Shown piece after piece: positions 1-15,000 of a stretch of DNA of 64,000 nt; the first letter of the stretch is position 1, and each line of letters opens with the position of its first letter. Both the position numbers and the translations under genes were made by a program. The stretch comes from Progne subis subis (lineage: Eukaryota; Chordata; Aves; Passeriformes; Hirundinidae), in NCBI GenBank assembly GCA_022316685.1, contig JAKJHU010000155.1:434001-498000 (forward strand). The letters are read 5' to 3'. A model generated the notes under the pieces. It worked only from the letters and a program-made list of their open reading frames with translations. It made no database searches and was not told the DNA's origin.

Positions 1-3000
1 AAGTGTCCTTTTCTCTCTCTGCAACAACTTGCTCTTTTGTCTAGTTTCTTACACTTCTCTGATTATCATAATATATGCATAGCATCAGTGTTAGGGCATA
101 ATGCTTCAATATTTAGGACATTTGCCTGAACTTTCTTCCAGCAAAATATTCTTAACTTGTGGTGCATGGTAAATGGTCCATGGAAGTTTATTTAGCTGTA
201 AAACAGGTGGCATTTAAGTTAAACTCTGACAAAGATGCATGATGTCCATAAAAAACTTTCAGGATTAATGGAAAAGTTTAGAACTTTTTTAAAGAAACTT
301 TTTTTTTAACAGGCTTTGTTTAATTAAAAACAAACAAAACAAACAAAAGAACCCAAAACCAAAAAAAGAACAACAACAAAAGAACAAAAACAAACAGAAA
401 AAGCCCTATGTTAAATGCTTATTAAATATGTATTTCTCCATGTGAAATACAGAGAAAACTAACGTTCTCTCTCTCTCTTTTCAATCTTAAAAAAAATAAT
501 TTTTTGACACACAGCTCACTAGAGTATTTTAAGAGTTAAAATCAAGGGACATTACAGAACCTCAGCCAAAAGCATACCCTTAAAAGGGGCAGTTGGATGC
601 CTTGTTGTTTCAGGTTTCTCTTAGTGCATTCATTCTGTTCTGTATTCAGACCAGTTCTGTAGTGGTGGTCATTTACAATCATTAATCTAACTCATTGATA
701 TTGTAATGGGCTCCAAGCATTCTCTGTGAAGCTTACATGCTCCACTGCATTTCCTTCTAAATAACTAATGATGACTTCTTCAGTCTTGTCATTAACCAGA
801 TTACCTTTCTCCAGCCAGTTGTCTTATAGATTTGCTTTGTTTGAGGTTCATTTTCTTTTTAAGTTTTCACACTCATAAAAGAGACTCAATATTGGTGCGT
901 TTAAGAACATTTTACATGACTGAACCACTCTGCCCAAGCATGGGTCCAAATATTATATTTATTTTTATGAGTAGAGACTTTAACTGTTGACTCGGGGGCT
1001 CCTAAAAACAATGCCCTTTCCTTTCAGGCGGTCCTTTAGGCATTATAATTTGTGAAAGAAAATTGGAGAAAACTAGCCCACAGGCTGGGTACTTGGGATT
1101 AAACTACATAGCCTGTGTGTAAACTTCTAGTACATATACTGTGCAGTAAAGTAAAAGAAAGGCCAGGCCTGCTGGTGGCTTTCAGTTCTTGGAAGATGCA
1201 TGTTTATGTCAGGTAGTCAAATGGTTCCAGGTGAACACAAGTGCACAGAGAAAGTTGTTCTAGATCCTTCAGTGCTTTGTGGATCACAACCAGCTTCTTG
1301 ATTTTTAACCACAGTGAACTGACTCAATTACACAAAATTACAATTTGTGTAATTGCATACTGGTGGCACTCTTAGTGGCATGTGGAATTCTCCATTCTTC
1401 ACATGCCTGAAATTGTCTCTTCTATGGCTGGGCTCGTGATGGATGTGTTTCAGAGAAGCAGTATCAGAATGCCTGCTGTGGTGACATCTGTTGGTGAAGG
1501 TGGAGTTAACTGTTCAAAACTTTGCAGTGGATTATTCAAGAGTTGATGTGGAGCAGCGTCAGGAAGCCTTGTGAGACACACAAGGCTATCCCTAGTCATG
1601 ATATAAATTATGCTGAAATGATTTGTCTCTCTTCCATTGGGTGCTTGTAGCAGCTGCACTATTCTTCCAAAGAAGTCACTACAAGAGAAAAGTCCAAAAC
1701 ATTCCTATTTTATTCATTGTTCTGAGAAAATTGTTGACTGTTGCACCTCATGCTTTTACATGCCACGTTGTGCCATATGAACACGTATTTGAAAATACCT
1801 GATTCTACCAGCACTGGTTCATTGGAACCTTTCACTGATGTTTCCTGGAAAGGTTGTCTAGAAAGAAACTGGAAATCAAGGAAATCTTTGATCTTACATT
1901 GCTACAGCAATCTGCAGCATTTCCACAGTTCATTGTGTGTCCTCCTTATCCTCTACCTCTTTTTTGTTTTAGGTCAATGTCATATCTTTCTTCTCCTCCC
2001 TGGCCCTGTGTACATGACACAGAGGAGCTGTCTGCCAGCTAACTATATTTCTTGGGGCTCCCAAAGCAGAAGGGAAATACCAAACACTAATTGAAGACTG
2101 GCCATATTGTCACTAGTCTTAGTACGTATCTGAGGGAGGAGGGGTTCTATGTAAGGTCCTGCATTGAATGAAATACAGCTGCAGACCACCTGCCCATTTA
2201 CTCTGCCCATCTCGTGATGTGTAGCCATGAATTCTTCAGTTGTTTTGAAGATCTTAAGCTTAATGACAACTTGTTTTCTTGAGTAGAGGCTGATCCACAT
2301 CTTGTCTAAAGATTACTGCTGCTGTTTGAGCGCTTGGGGAAATGTTGATGGCCCCCTTCAGTGAAGTGTTGCTGGAATTCCTGTACTTCACTATTAAGAG
2401 TGCTGTGGGTCCTGTTTCAAGTGGTTGAGCAGTCTGCCCCCCAGATGGCCAGAACTTCAACGGGAATGTTTTCTCCTTATTGTTTACAAGACCTATTAGC
2501 TCTGGCATTGGATTGATTATTTTCTACACGAGTGACTGAAAACTTCTCTAAGTGAGGAAAAGTCACGGTTGGACAAGATAGAAGCAGGCTAAATCACCTA
2601 TAGCTGGGGAGATCTACTAGTTATGTCTTTAGTAACATTATAGTGAAGGGAAAAAAATTATTTCATAGTGGACACGTACAAAACATGTCAAATGTTATGG
2701 CATTTCAGTTATAACTTACTTTCACTCTGAAATGCTACTTTATTTCTAGTTTTCTAGTTTATCTGTCTTTAAAGCCATTTATCTGTCTTATGTTGCTTTG
2801 GTCTGGGTTTGCTATGCCTCTGAAACATGATGGGTAGTAATCCATTCTCATACTGTAGTCCACAAAACTAGGCCTGTGTCCTTTGGAGACAGCTGAATGT
2901 CCTTAGAGATCATACTCATTGAGCTGAGCATATCTTTAGGATTATACGTGTTTTGGAATATGCATGGATTTATCTTTGTAAGTGTTAAAGAACGTTGCAT

Positions 3001-6000
3001 GGAAAAAATTGATTGTCCATTTAAATCACCATCTGGTTCCTGTAGTCAACTATGTACTGGAAAATTTAAACCAGACTCTTGTTTGTCATCTTCTATCTTC
3101 TTTTTCTGCTTCTGGAAATATTGCCAGAAGTTGTGGCTGCTTCTCCTTTCTCACTGTTTGCTGTTCTTGCACTTTAGGAACTCTGAATTCTTTAAGCCCA
3201 AACCACATTCAAAGTCCCATTCTAGACTTAAAACAAGAAATTAAAGAGTTAACATTGTCTTTAGTGTTGCATTAGATATAGTGTTTATGTTCCTAAAGGG
3301 AAAACATCAAACTTCAGTCATGTTTCAGATTTTCTGCGGATTCAGGAATATCACACTGCATCAGTTAAACTCTTCCCATATTGGAATGTTTTCTTTACAA
3401 CCATGAGAGCTGAAAACCTTCTCTATGTTTCTAATGAAAGTTTGAATTTTTCAGTTTGTGGATGTGCCATGTTAGCCACATAAGCACGCCAAATGATAGC
3501 CTTGGACTGTACCTTTGGCACAGCTCAGGGTGCCCTGAGTAACACTCACTCAAAGCTGAAGTAATGCTGCCACATGAAACATTTCATACTAAAGGGTAAT
3601 TATGGGGCATTTGAAAGAGACTAGAGAATGATTAACATTTGTATAAACAGACTCTGGATTCTGGGGGTAGAATTGGGGCAGTTCTGTATAAATTTATTTT
3701 CTGTTTTTGTTAATCTGGCAAGTGGTTTATTGATAAGAGGGCTCAAGAACAAAGTGCAGGAAAACAATCACACCGTCTAGAAGATTTAACTTTTTTAAAA
3801 ACCTTTAGCTTGCTCAAAATAGGATGCTACAAGCTTTGCCAGTAATGGACCCTCTTCCCAGTTCATATGAACTGTCCGGGCTACCTCCAGAACAAATTAC
3901 TTCATTCTTCATATCAGCTGCAGCTGAATCTTTTCCTTCCTACCCGAGTACTTCAAAACTAGCTTCCTGCTCAATCACAATGCTAATCCTCTCTCCTTGT
4001 TCTCTCTTGCAGCACTCCCCCAACAAATCTTTTTAGGTCAGTCTGCTTAGCTCTCCAGTATATTTGTCCCGAGTTGGACATAGGTTGTTCCAGCCAAATC
4101 TCACTAAATCTCTTTCAGTCTTTGTTTTTTCACATCATAAACTGACTCTTTTTACCTATTGTCAACAGGAGTCACCTAAGTCTGCTGTTTGCAGCCATGC
4201 TCTTTTTGTAGAGTGCAAAACATCTTGTTTGTGAAGACAGCTCACCTGCAGCAGCACCCTTCCCTTGTGTCTGGCAGGATTTACTCGTATTCTCACAGGT
4301 TGGGAGAGTCAATCCAGGCTGCAGCCAGTTGCTGAAGGTACCTTCCTATCTGAGCCAAACTGTAGTAATTCTGTGCATTCTTCAGCTACCCTGTCTGGTT
4401 TTGCTATCATGTCATGTCAGACACAAAGACTTCCAGGGTCCTTTCCTGACAATGTCCTGGGATCCCATCTGGGAGGTCATAAACAGCATCAGTGGAAGGA
4501 GTAGGTTTGTGAGTAACCTGAATTCATCTGCCTGCTTGGATAGTAAGGATGCCAAAAGTTCTGTCTTAAATGTGTCTGATACCAGAGTGTTCACAAACCA
4601 TCACAGCAGGCAGGGTGCAAGTACAGCAGGTAAAGCTGAACCTGCTTTTGATTAGGAGGATCACTAATCCTATGACATTGCCTTGCAATCCTATGACATT
4701 GCCTAGGCAATCCTGGACCTTAAGGATTAAAACATCTTAAGCAGGGAGCTACTTAAGCCTATCTAACAGGTTTTCTCTGCTGAGGAGGGGGTGAATCTGC
4801 TGTCCTTACCCACCTCCTTCCTTCTTCCCTGCATCTGGCTGTGCTCTTCCACAGCTTGCTTTGCGTGAGCTTTCATCACATATTTCTGAGCCAGTGCAAT
4901 TCACTAGCCCAGGGAAAAAGTTGAATTTTCTCAGCAAGAGGCCTGCCAGGTGCCAGAGCTGATACAGGGGCGGTTCAGAGCCATGTGGCCACCAGCAAGT
5001 GATGGGAAAGGAGAAAGAGGAATGAGCCTGTCCCTTCCAGCAGGAGTAAAAGCTTAGGTTGGCTTAGGTGCATGTTGAACTTCATCATCAGGAAGACAGA
5101 GTTAATGCATCCAGTTGTTAAAATAAGAAAATACATGCTAGTAATTTATAAAATGTATAAAATACAGAAATAATATATGCTAGTATATAATGAGATTGAG
5201 CCAGACCTTGGTATTAAGCCACAGTAGTTAAAGCTACTTATGCCCAAGATTCCAGGTAAAGAACAGGTTCTTGTGTTGATCCATGATATAGAACTTAGCA
5301 TTATCCTCTTTAAACTATTCACTAGAAAATCTTCCTTTAAAAAATTGTTTTTTATCTAACCTGGGATCAATCTTAGGCTTTTAGAGCATTTTCCTATTGC
5401 TTAGAAGTAACAAGTGGGTCTCAGTTTTCTTCTGATTTTCCTACACTCTTTAGGACTATGATTTAATGATTGTAGAAGCTGTCTGTACGCTTCAAGAGCA
5501 AAATGAAACCTGCTGTACATGTCTTACATGAACATGCTCAGTCCTATCCATGCATTAATTTCCCTAGAATCCTTGGCTTTCTGATTGTTATTAGCACTAA
5601 ATGTATGGAAGAAATTAGGCCATAGGTATCCTATGAACAAGGCATGTGCAGGGTTTAGCCTACTAGCCAGTTGATAACTTGAGAAATTGCAGTATTATCA
5701 ATGCTCATGATTATGTTCATTTTTTTGTAAAATTGTAGTTCCTGTAGACAGCATGAGAACACCTAGACTTTTATTTTGGGGGGCTTTTGGTTTTTTTGTT
5801 GTTTTCTACAAGGTTGCAATCCTTCATGGATATAGAGAGAATCCTAAAGATGTTGTACTTACACCAGAAATGCTAAAATCTAAAGGCCAGCAAAGACTCT
5901 TCCAACACTTTTAAAAAAAAAAATTTGCTGTTTTCTGTTATATTTGCAGGAGACTGATTTACAGCTCTATGCTTTTATGACTCTTGAATGACTTCATGTG

Positions 6001-9000
6001 GTAGAAAAACAACCTGTGGAAATTGTGTGTCCTACCATAATTCAAAGGGGACAGCTACATTGCTCAGGGCTCCAGTCTGCTTGGGTACTGGTTGCACATA
6101 AAAAATTATGGGAATAGGGAACTTTAATGTATATTCATCAAGGCAACCCTTGTGTTTCCAAGAAGCTAATAATGTGACTTTTTGGGGCAGATTTCATGCA
6201 CCAGCTGCAGTAAACATTCTCCTACTGCTTTGGGCATTTTTATAGCTGTCACAATGTTGTGACAGTGTTGTAGATAGCTGCTTCTTGTGCTGAAAGCAGC
6301 CTAGATACAGCAGCAATGACTGCAATTCAGGCTAAGTCCTAAATATTTATTGGCTTCCTGGGTAGATTTTACAGCCTTCACTGAGCTCCAGGCTTCTATG
6401 TCTAGGCTGCTGTCATTATGAAAGATAACCGGTTTTAAGATAATTCAGGTGTGTCTACACTTCATGCACAACACTGACAGCAGCATTAACACATCATTTA
6501 GTATTCCTGGAGTTTGCATCACTCCAGATTGTGTGCCATCTGTTAGCCACATACAACCAGAAACAGCTTTAATATGTGCTTTAAGAGCCGGGGAAGTACA
6601 AAGCAGCTGCCTCCATGTTTCTCAAGATAGGCCATTTTTATCCAGGAAATGGTACCTTCTAAGACTGTACCACATGGACAAAATTCTTTCTCCACTATAC
6701 CTCTGAAACCTGAGAAACAATCAGCCTCAGGCACTAAAAGACAATAAACTACTCACAGGACAATCTAATCTGTAGGAAAAGGTTAGAATTTTGCTAGTGG
6801 CATGGTCTCAGTAGCAGTACAAGCTAGGCAAGAATTTTAAGTCCTTTAGAGCAAAAATTATGTTGAATTATCAAAGTACTTCCTGTTAAGCTCCTTCTTA
6901 GTGGAGTTGTTCTTTTAGAATTACTTTGGAATTTGTTATTAGTTCTTTTTTAGTAGAAGAGTGAAGTGTTAGTTCAGCTGTAAATGAACACGATTAACAT
7001 GGAGACTGCAATCTCCATCCTTAACCATATGGTTATGAGCAAGTTTGTTCCACTGCAAGGGCATGGTAGAGCGTGTGTATCTCACTGCCCTGTGCTGTGG
7101 GGTCAGATTTAAACTCCATGATTTGCTTCATTTGTTACTGGAACTTGAGATGCAGTAATTTGTGGTAGCAACCAAAGTAGCAGTTGTGGATTCCAGTTTT
7201 CACTCATTCTGACTGGTACCTTCCTTCTTTTCTTTCTTTCTTCATCATGCAACATTGAACTCTATTTACTCAGCTGTGGCCTGGAGACAGGAAGGAGCAA
7301 CGTGGTCATGCACCAAAACTGCCTTTGTTTATTCCAAGCAGCTCTTGGCAGTCAATGTGGTACATGGGCAAATGTAATTTTCTGCATGGTCTTCACTGAC
7401 CTTGCTGTAGGGGATAGGATAATAGTGATCACAGCAAACTGAAGACACCTCCTAAGGTCTGTGGTGATCCCACTTCCTGTATAAAAGGTACCCAACTATA
7501 GTCTGAAAAACTGGTATGATCTGTTGGTCAGGCGCCTGGGGTATCTACAGGCTGAATTGTGTTACAGCCTAAAAAGGTCTGCCTGTGTACTTGAGTGAAT
7601 AATTTGGTGCCATTTCCCCAGGCATTAGAAACAAAGGGTTTCTTTAGGGCAGGAACTTCTCTGCACCACTTCAGCTTTATGGGCAGTTTCTAATCGAAAT
7701 GGATAATTTGCCTGAAGATTGAAACTGTAATTAATTCCACTTTTATTGACAATAAACTTCATTCTCTAAAGTGCTGGTTTGGAGAGGATTTCTGCCACCT
7801 TTTCCCAAATTCTTTCTGAGCAGACTTCTGTTTTTATTCTATATTGTTTTGTTGTTTTATGGTAGAGGAGTAAGGATGATGCTGTGATTTGGTAAGAAGA
7901 GAGAGAAGAAAAAGGCAGCATAAATTATTATAAGTTTTTGAACTATGTTATTTCTGCCAAGTGAAAGATCTCTGTGCATCAAAACTAATGCTCTCTTAGG
8001 GCCCAGTTACCTTCTCAAGCTGCTTTTGTCTATCAATCAGACAGGGACTGAGAAAAAAGTGCTTCTTTGGAAACCTCATCCTTCAAAAAGCCAACCTCAA
8101 ACTCCTTCACCTTCAGGGTGAAAAGAAGAGACTGAAAACCAAAACTCATGAAAAGTTCCTTAGCTGATTAAAGCAGGCAGATTATCCTCCTAGAGCCTGT
8201 CTGTTCTGAATCCATGAAGGATGCTTTGTATACTGCTGGACACCACATTGTGAAAATCTAAAGGGGATCAAAACAGAGGAACAGATATAACTGGGCTAAG
8301 TAGGGAAAGAAATAGAGGGTAAGGTAAGCAGATTTAACTTTAGATAAATGTAGTTATCTGTTAAGTAGATTGAATAAGATACAGTATGAAGAAAGGGTTA
8401 TTATACTGGTCCGTTGACAAATGAAAGAAAAAAATAACAAGCAAGAGGTGTAAAGATGCATAAATAGGATTTTTAATTTAAGCAAATAAAAAATGGAAAT
8501 TGAGTATTGCATAAAGCTTCCAATTTATGTAATTCCTTTAGACCAACAACTAGACTTTTTAGCAAAAATCAGAAATTTATTGCGTAGCATTATTCACAGC
8601 TAGATTTAGAAATCCTTGAAGAGTAAGAGGTCCATACGATCCTGTTCACTTATGAGAAAGTGTCTGTTTCAACAAGAGCTTTTATATGCCCAAATTTTCT
8701 GTTTTTCTGTAACCTGCTTCCTGTGCTGGGCCTGTCAGAATCACAGAATGGGTCACTGACCACAGTGGGTCATTCGGTCCAGCCTTCCTGCACAAGCAAG
8801 AAGGCTAGAGCACGTGACACAGGATTGCATCCAGATGGTTCTTGAGTATGTCTGGTGAGAGAGACTCCACAACCTTTTTGGACAGCCTAGCGCACAGTCA
8901 GTCCCACAGTAAAGAGTTCTTCCTCATATCCATGTGGAAATTCCTGTGCATCTGCTTCCAGCTGTTGCTTCTTGTCCTACTGTTTGGCACCATCAAAAAG

Positions 9001-12000
9001 AGCCTGGCTCCATCCTCTGACACCCTCCCTTCAGATACTAATAGACATTGATGAGGTCCCCTCTCAGTTGTCTCTTCTCAAGGTGAAGAGACCAAGTCAT
9101 TCAGCCTTGTGCTTGTAAGAGAGATTCTCCAGACCCTTAATAACCTTTGTAACCCTCCCCTGGACCTGCTCCAGGAGCTCCAGGATTCTCTTTTCCTTTG
9201 GATCCCAGAATTGGACACAGTGCTCCTGATGTGACCTCAGCAGGGCTGAGCAAAGGGGCAGGATCACATCCTTGGTCCTGCTGGCAATGCTCTTCCTAGT
9301 GCATCCCAGGATACCATTTGCCTTGTTGGCCACAAGGGCGCTGCTGGCTCAGGGACAGCTTGCTGTCCACCAGAGCCCCCAGGTCTTTCTCCGCAGAGCT
9401 GCTTTCCAGCAGGTCAGCCCCCAGCCTGTGCTAGTACCTGGGGTTGTTGTTTCCTAGGTGCAGGACCCTGCATTTGCCTTTGTTAAATTTCTGTTGGTTC
9501 CTCTCTGTCCATCTCTTCAACCTGTTGAGGTCTTTCTGAATGGCAGCCCAGGTGGCCAAGAAGGCCGATGGCCTGACCTGTATCAGCAAGTATGGCCAGC
9601 AGGACCAGGGCAGTGATTGTCCCCCTGTACTCAGTGCTGGTGAGGCCACATTTGCATAAATCCTGCATCCAGTTTTGGGTTCCTCCCTGCAAGAAAGACT
9701 TTGAGGAGCTGGAGTGTGTCCAGAGAAGGGCAACAGAGCTGGTGAAGGGTCTGGTGCACAAGTCTTGGGAGTAATGGCTGAGGGAGCTGTCATTTTTTAG
9801 CCTGGAGACTCAGGGGAAACCTTACTGCTCTCTGCATTTATGTGAAAAGAGGCTGTAGAGAGATGGGGGTCAGTCTCTCCTCCCAAGTAACAAGGTTAGA
9901 GAAAATGGCCTCCAGTTGTACCAGGGAAAGTTTAGACTGGATATTAGGAAAAATTTCTTCACTGGAAGTGTGGTCAAGTATCGGTATCCCCCCTCCTCCC
10001 CCACCCCCAGGGAAGTGATGGAATCACCATCCTTGGAAGTGTTCAAAAAACATGTAGATGTGATGCTTAGGGCTGTGGTTCAATGGTGGACTTCGCAGTG
10101 TTGGGTAATGGTTGGATGTTAATGATTCTGTAATTCTGAGTTGTGGCTATCATCTGAAACAAGGTTAATTATTTGGATGAGAGCCTAATGAAGACTAACG
10201 TGTTTGTGGCAAAAGAACTTAAGCTCTGTACCTCAGTCCCACTGCCAGTGCCCTTGAGATCCCCTCCCTGACTACTGCTTGGCTCTACTTCCACCTCTGG
10301 CTCTTTCTTCCATACTTCGCATTCTTCTGTATATAGAAGTACTGCAAAATTGCTGCTGTTCAGCTAGTCTCCTTCTTAACTCCAGTCCACAGCCTTTTGG
10401 ACTGTGAACGTACAATCATGTAGGGCTTTTGACATGAGGATGTTTCCATTCCCTTGAGATCCTACAAACTTCCCTAAGAGTCACCTCTTTTAGATTCCTC
10501 CTGCTGAGCCACAGAGTTCCTTCTTGACCAGTCTTTCACAAAACTGCTCTCTAGATTGGTTTTCTTGTGTTTTTTGGATCTTTGTTCTGCGCTTCCTATA
10601 ATACAGTGACCAGATTTGTACACATTATTCCAAAAGAGACCATCCAGCTGTCTTACTGAATGCCAAAGTAATAACGTCTGTGGTTTATACTCTGTAGCCT
10701 TCCATACACAACCCAAAAACCTTGTTTGCCTTTGTTACTGCTGCCAGATGTTCTGTGGATGATTTTCAAGTGTACTGTGGGGAATGTCACCATGCCAGTG
10801 AATTTCAGCAAATTTAAGCAACTTTGAAATTATTCCTTTTTCCACATGGTTATATTCAAGTCAAACCAAACTGTGTTCTCACTTGAAACTGCCCTGTTTT
10901 GGTTACCCCTTTTTCACACTGAATCACTACCTGTTACCAGTTTCTCTGCAGGAGCTTGTTCAATAGGATTTCCCCTTCATCAGGCCTCTCTTCAGATGGT
11001 GCTGGAAATTCCTTCTGAAGTGCCCTGCTCTGAAAGTCTAGGGAACAGTTATATTGTCCTTAATACTCATGCTACTTGAATTGGGAGTAAAGGAAATATG
11101 AGGCTTTTTTCCTAGAGAGGAAGCAAGGGGAGGGAACAGCCTATAAAAGAATTACAATGTTCTCACCTCTCTTTTCCTGCAGATTTGCTGACAGCACAGG
11201 AATACCACTGCCTGCTGCAGTTGCTCTGCCCTGACTTCCCAATGGAACTCACTCAGAAAGCAGCAAGGTGGGTCCTCATTCTCTCTTTAAAGGCAAGATT
11301 AGTCCTACATGCATTGACTTAAGAACTAGACCTGTGGGTAAAGGTATGAACAGGGACCTTCAGCTTTTAAGGTTTTGGGGAAAAGAGACACCATCTTTTG
11401 AGGTTAAGAACAGGATGTTTCTCTAGCAATGTGAAAAAGTATATATTTAAGATATACAAAGACTGAAATACCAATGCAGAATGCTGCTGTTGGCTCTGTG
11501 TTCAGATGAGTTGCAGATAAAAGAATGTTAGCCAGTATGTTTTTAACTGCCATGATTTTTAGACTCTATTTCAAATACTGTTTACTATTCTAAAATGTGT
11601 TCCCCCTTGCCCCAGCTTCTATGGTTGATCACATTTAAACACACTAACCTCTGAAGGATTGCCAGTGTTTTAAAGTATGTTTGGTAAGAACATGGCAGCT
11701 AATCTGTTTGAAATTTTATTTTAATCTAGACAAGGTAAAAAGCAGGTAGTTGGCTCAGGGCATTGATAATGTGATATGGAATATTTTGCTGATTGTGCTT
11801 GCTGATTCCAGTCCAGCCCAGGCAGCTGATTATTAACTATCTGATACTGAAAATGTAATAAGGTGCACACATCTGTTCAGTTGCTGTCCCCCAATGCCGG
11901 ACTAAGAAAGGCTACACTAGCCCTGTAGCAGAGATGTATCTGCCACTTCCTTTCATGGAGGTTCGCCAGCACCAGTCCTGTGTGCTGGTGTGCATTTCAT

Positions 12001-15000
12001 AGGGCTCCAGCTGAACTGAGCAAGAATTTGTGGTGATGCATGCAATGAAGGAGACTCCAGCATATCTACACATGTTGTGATGTTTGTGTCAAGGAATTTA
12101 GTCCACAAGGCTGCTGTTAACTAGAGGCCCCATTCAGGGGCCTGCTGCACTGTCGTGCATGTGCCATAGAGACAGACAAGCTGACTTTGGGAGCAGGTGT
12201 TGGAGAGATATGAGATCTCTGTCAGAGGCACCCAGGCTCAGGTCGGGGAGACCTCACTCCTACTTTTGGCTGGCTGAAGATTTACTTGCACATAGCTACC
12301 TCTGTAACAAGCTAATCTATTTGAACAATGGTAATAAAATTTCTCATATTTCTGAACTATTTTTCTCTTTGCTTACAACTGTTGCTCACTCTCTTGTCCT
12401 TTTTCTGGTCTACACTTCCCATTGTCCTCCTTGGTTTCTGCCTGTTTGGGTGAGCTCTGCAGACTTTCTTAGAGCACCAGCAGACCTAGTCTTTGCAAAA
12501 CATGAGTGTCACATGCAAACCTAGAGACGTTGTTCCTTCTTCAGTCTGCACGCGCCCAATGGTTTTGTTGCTAATTTTCTTTGGACAGGAATTAAATATA
12601 GTAGCAGCGGGAGTAGCCACAACATTGAGTGATACAGCCAGGACCTGCATTGATGCTGCTGGGAAGAGGGCAGTCATAGCTGTAGCCTCAATGCTGCATG
12701 ACTGAAATGATCACACAGCAATGCAGTCCACTCATGCAGGAGCTGTTGCTATGCTCTGATAACAAACAACAGGACTAAGATCAGGATACGTCAGAACATA
12801 AGAACAGAGATGACAACATAGGTTTTATTCACATGACATCAGAGAGCTCTATTTTCCTGTTCCTGGTGCTACACAAATGCAGACGTTATACCCAAAAAAT
12901 GACATAGGATATCTGTGTCTGTGAGATTTCTTGGGGTTCTTTGTTTTGTTTCGTTTTTCTAAATGGTTATAGCCATTAGCAGATTAAAGACTTCAGTATA
13001 TAGAGATAGCTTTGATCTTTAGAGACACCTTTTGGCTTTCTGAATCTTGAAATTGCAGGACAGAAAATGAAGGAATTTTTCCTGGTTTGATGCCATGATT
13101 TTAAGATCTGTACCTGAGCACTGATTTTTCTATTGTAAGAGAAACGCAAGGAACTCATTGCCCACATTTGAGTAGTGACAACCAAGTAATTCACAGCTCC
13201 TATGCTGTTTTATTTGGTGTGCGAGCTCATGTTGCACTGATCAGTACTAATGGAACTGGGGCTTGCAATTCAGTACCCCTGTTGTTAAAAGATTGCCTAA
13301 GAGTGTAGACTGTTTTTGTTTTAACTTTTTTTGCCTCCATGTCTCAGTAAATAAACCAAGTCTCTGACTTGAGCCAGCCTGGCTTTAAAACAGATTTGTC
13401 AGTTAGCCTTTAATGGTGGCAGAAAATGGTAAAAGTCCTTTCAACTTGCCTGGTATAGAGTTTGTCCTGGGAACATCCTGTCTAGTCTGGATTTCTGAGA
13501 TTTTAACCACAATCAGGAGACCATAAAGTTTCCCCATTGGCACAATAGTAAGGCTTTCCCGCCAGCCAAACCCACTTGAACCCTGAAAGACCACTATACC
13601 CTCTACCAGAATGCCTCAAGTGCAGGCATTTTTCTTCAGTCCTTTCCAAAGTTCCTCCTTGATTTTCATTATTCACTGAGTGCCAACTATTAACTTTTTA
13701 AATACATCTGTGGCCTCAGGGTTTAAAATCTAATTTGAACAAGAGAAAAAAAAAAAAAAAAAAACCCTTGAAATATGAGATACCTGATGAACTCTTTTGA
13801 GTTGCAGTTTGGACTTTCAGATTTTTGTCCTTAATTTTGGTCCTGCTGTGTAGGTTACAGTCCAGAGCTAGGTTTTTCTCCTTGCCGGATATTTCAAGGA
13901 AGAGGTGCAGATATGTTGCATATGATGCTCTTTCAGCTTCCTTGAGTGCTTAGTCAGCTGGCTATGTGGGGGAATTGCCAGCTGCAGTCAATCTCCTCAT
14001 AAATGATTGTATGGGATTTAAAGACTTCTCAACATTTCCGGCGTGCAAACCCCTGGGCCAAGCGGAGTCAGTAACCCAGCACCAGAGTGCACCTGCTTCT
14101 ATTTAGATGCTCCTCCGTCACATATGTGCCGTACAGGCTTCCTCAGAGGCTCCTTGCTGTCTTTAACAGCAAAAACTGTCCAGCAAATTCTCACGCTTGT
14201 GTGTACTTCCTCAAGCTCTTCTCTAAGAAAGAGACTGGAACTTGGTGCTGCAGAGCACTGCCATTGACTGGAGTTTTAGACTTAACAAGTGAAATGAGTT
14301 TCCTGTTATGAAGGTGATGTAATATTGTCTCTCCGCATAACAAATATGTAAAACCACTCTCCAGTGTTTTCTTGCATCTTTGAGAAGAAAGCCTCGGTGT
14401 TTTGAGGGTATCTGGGAGACAGACTATCATTTCAAAGGAGGGAGTGCAGCTCATCAGTGATGTGGCCAATCGTATTTCCAGTGCTTAAATAGTGGTTGGA
14501 AATGCCAGTGGCTGAGCAGTATTGCATGAGAGATGAAGATGCTCTGCCTGCCAGCTTCAAAGCCATTTCCTTGATGTGGCCACTGACAATCTCAGTAACA
14601 TGCTTATTAGTGAGAATTAAGTACTGAAGCTACTGCTTCTTTAGACAGGAGGAGAGGAGGCTTCTGGAATGTAATAAATAAATCAGAAGCACTTTGACAT
14701 CTTCAAAGGGTTTTGTTTTAAATACTGGCTTTTCTCCTGGGGACCCTCTTAGCCCCAGTCTTTCTTCTTTGAGATAATTAATTCAAGCTGCTCTACATGT
14801 TTGATTTTGCCACAGTGAACAGAACTGGTCTGAGTGGTGGGGAAGTCTTGCAAGATCCTGTGTTCTTCTAGGTCAGCCTCCCACACAGCTCCCTGGAGTC
14901 TTTTACATGAGATAGAACAGTGTTTCCCCAGCAGTGTGTTTAGACAATTGAAGCAGGAGTTGGTGTGCGGATTGCATCTGGCCCTGTGTTCAGAAGGGTC

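Larger units (their letters stand above)
1..11182 (+). other. CSTPP1: CSTPP1 intron (5' end outside window)
   Basis: No exon was recognised here on either strand. Contents: an A/C-rich low-complexity stretch at about 325-403, a short hairpin at 1325-1355, a 21-bp-period direct repeat at 4666-4704, an AT-rich stretch at about 5110-5190, two CR1 LINE fragments back to back (8727-10139), and a more decayed CR1-like stretch at about 10490-10800. Open frames here are short and unrelated to known proteins. Assignment as intron rests on the first recognised exon starting with an acceptor and mid-codon. Confidence 0.75.

Noticed and set aside
325..403. A/C-rich stretch as an RNA gene or CRISPR-like repeat
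   Set aside because: Irregular AAAC/AACA low-complexity sequence, with no unit, spacer or structure.
9592..9774. RT-like open frame as a gene
   Set aside because: It is the tail of CR1 ORF2 inside a truncated LINE, not a host gene.
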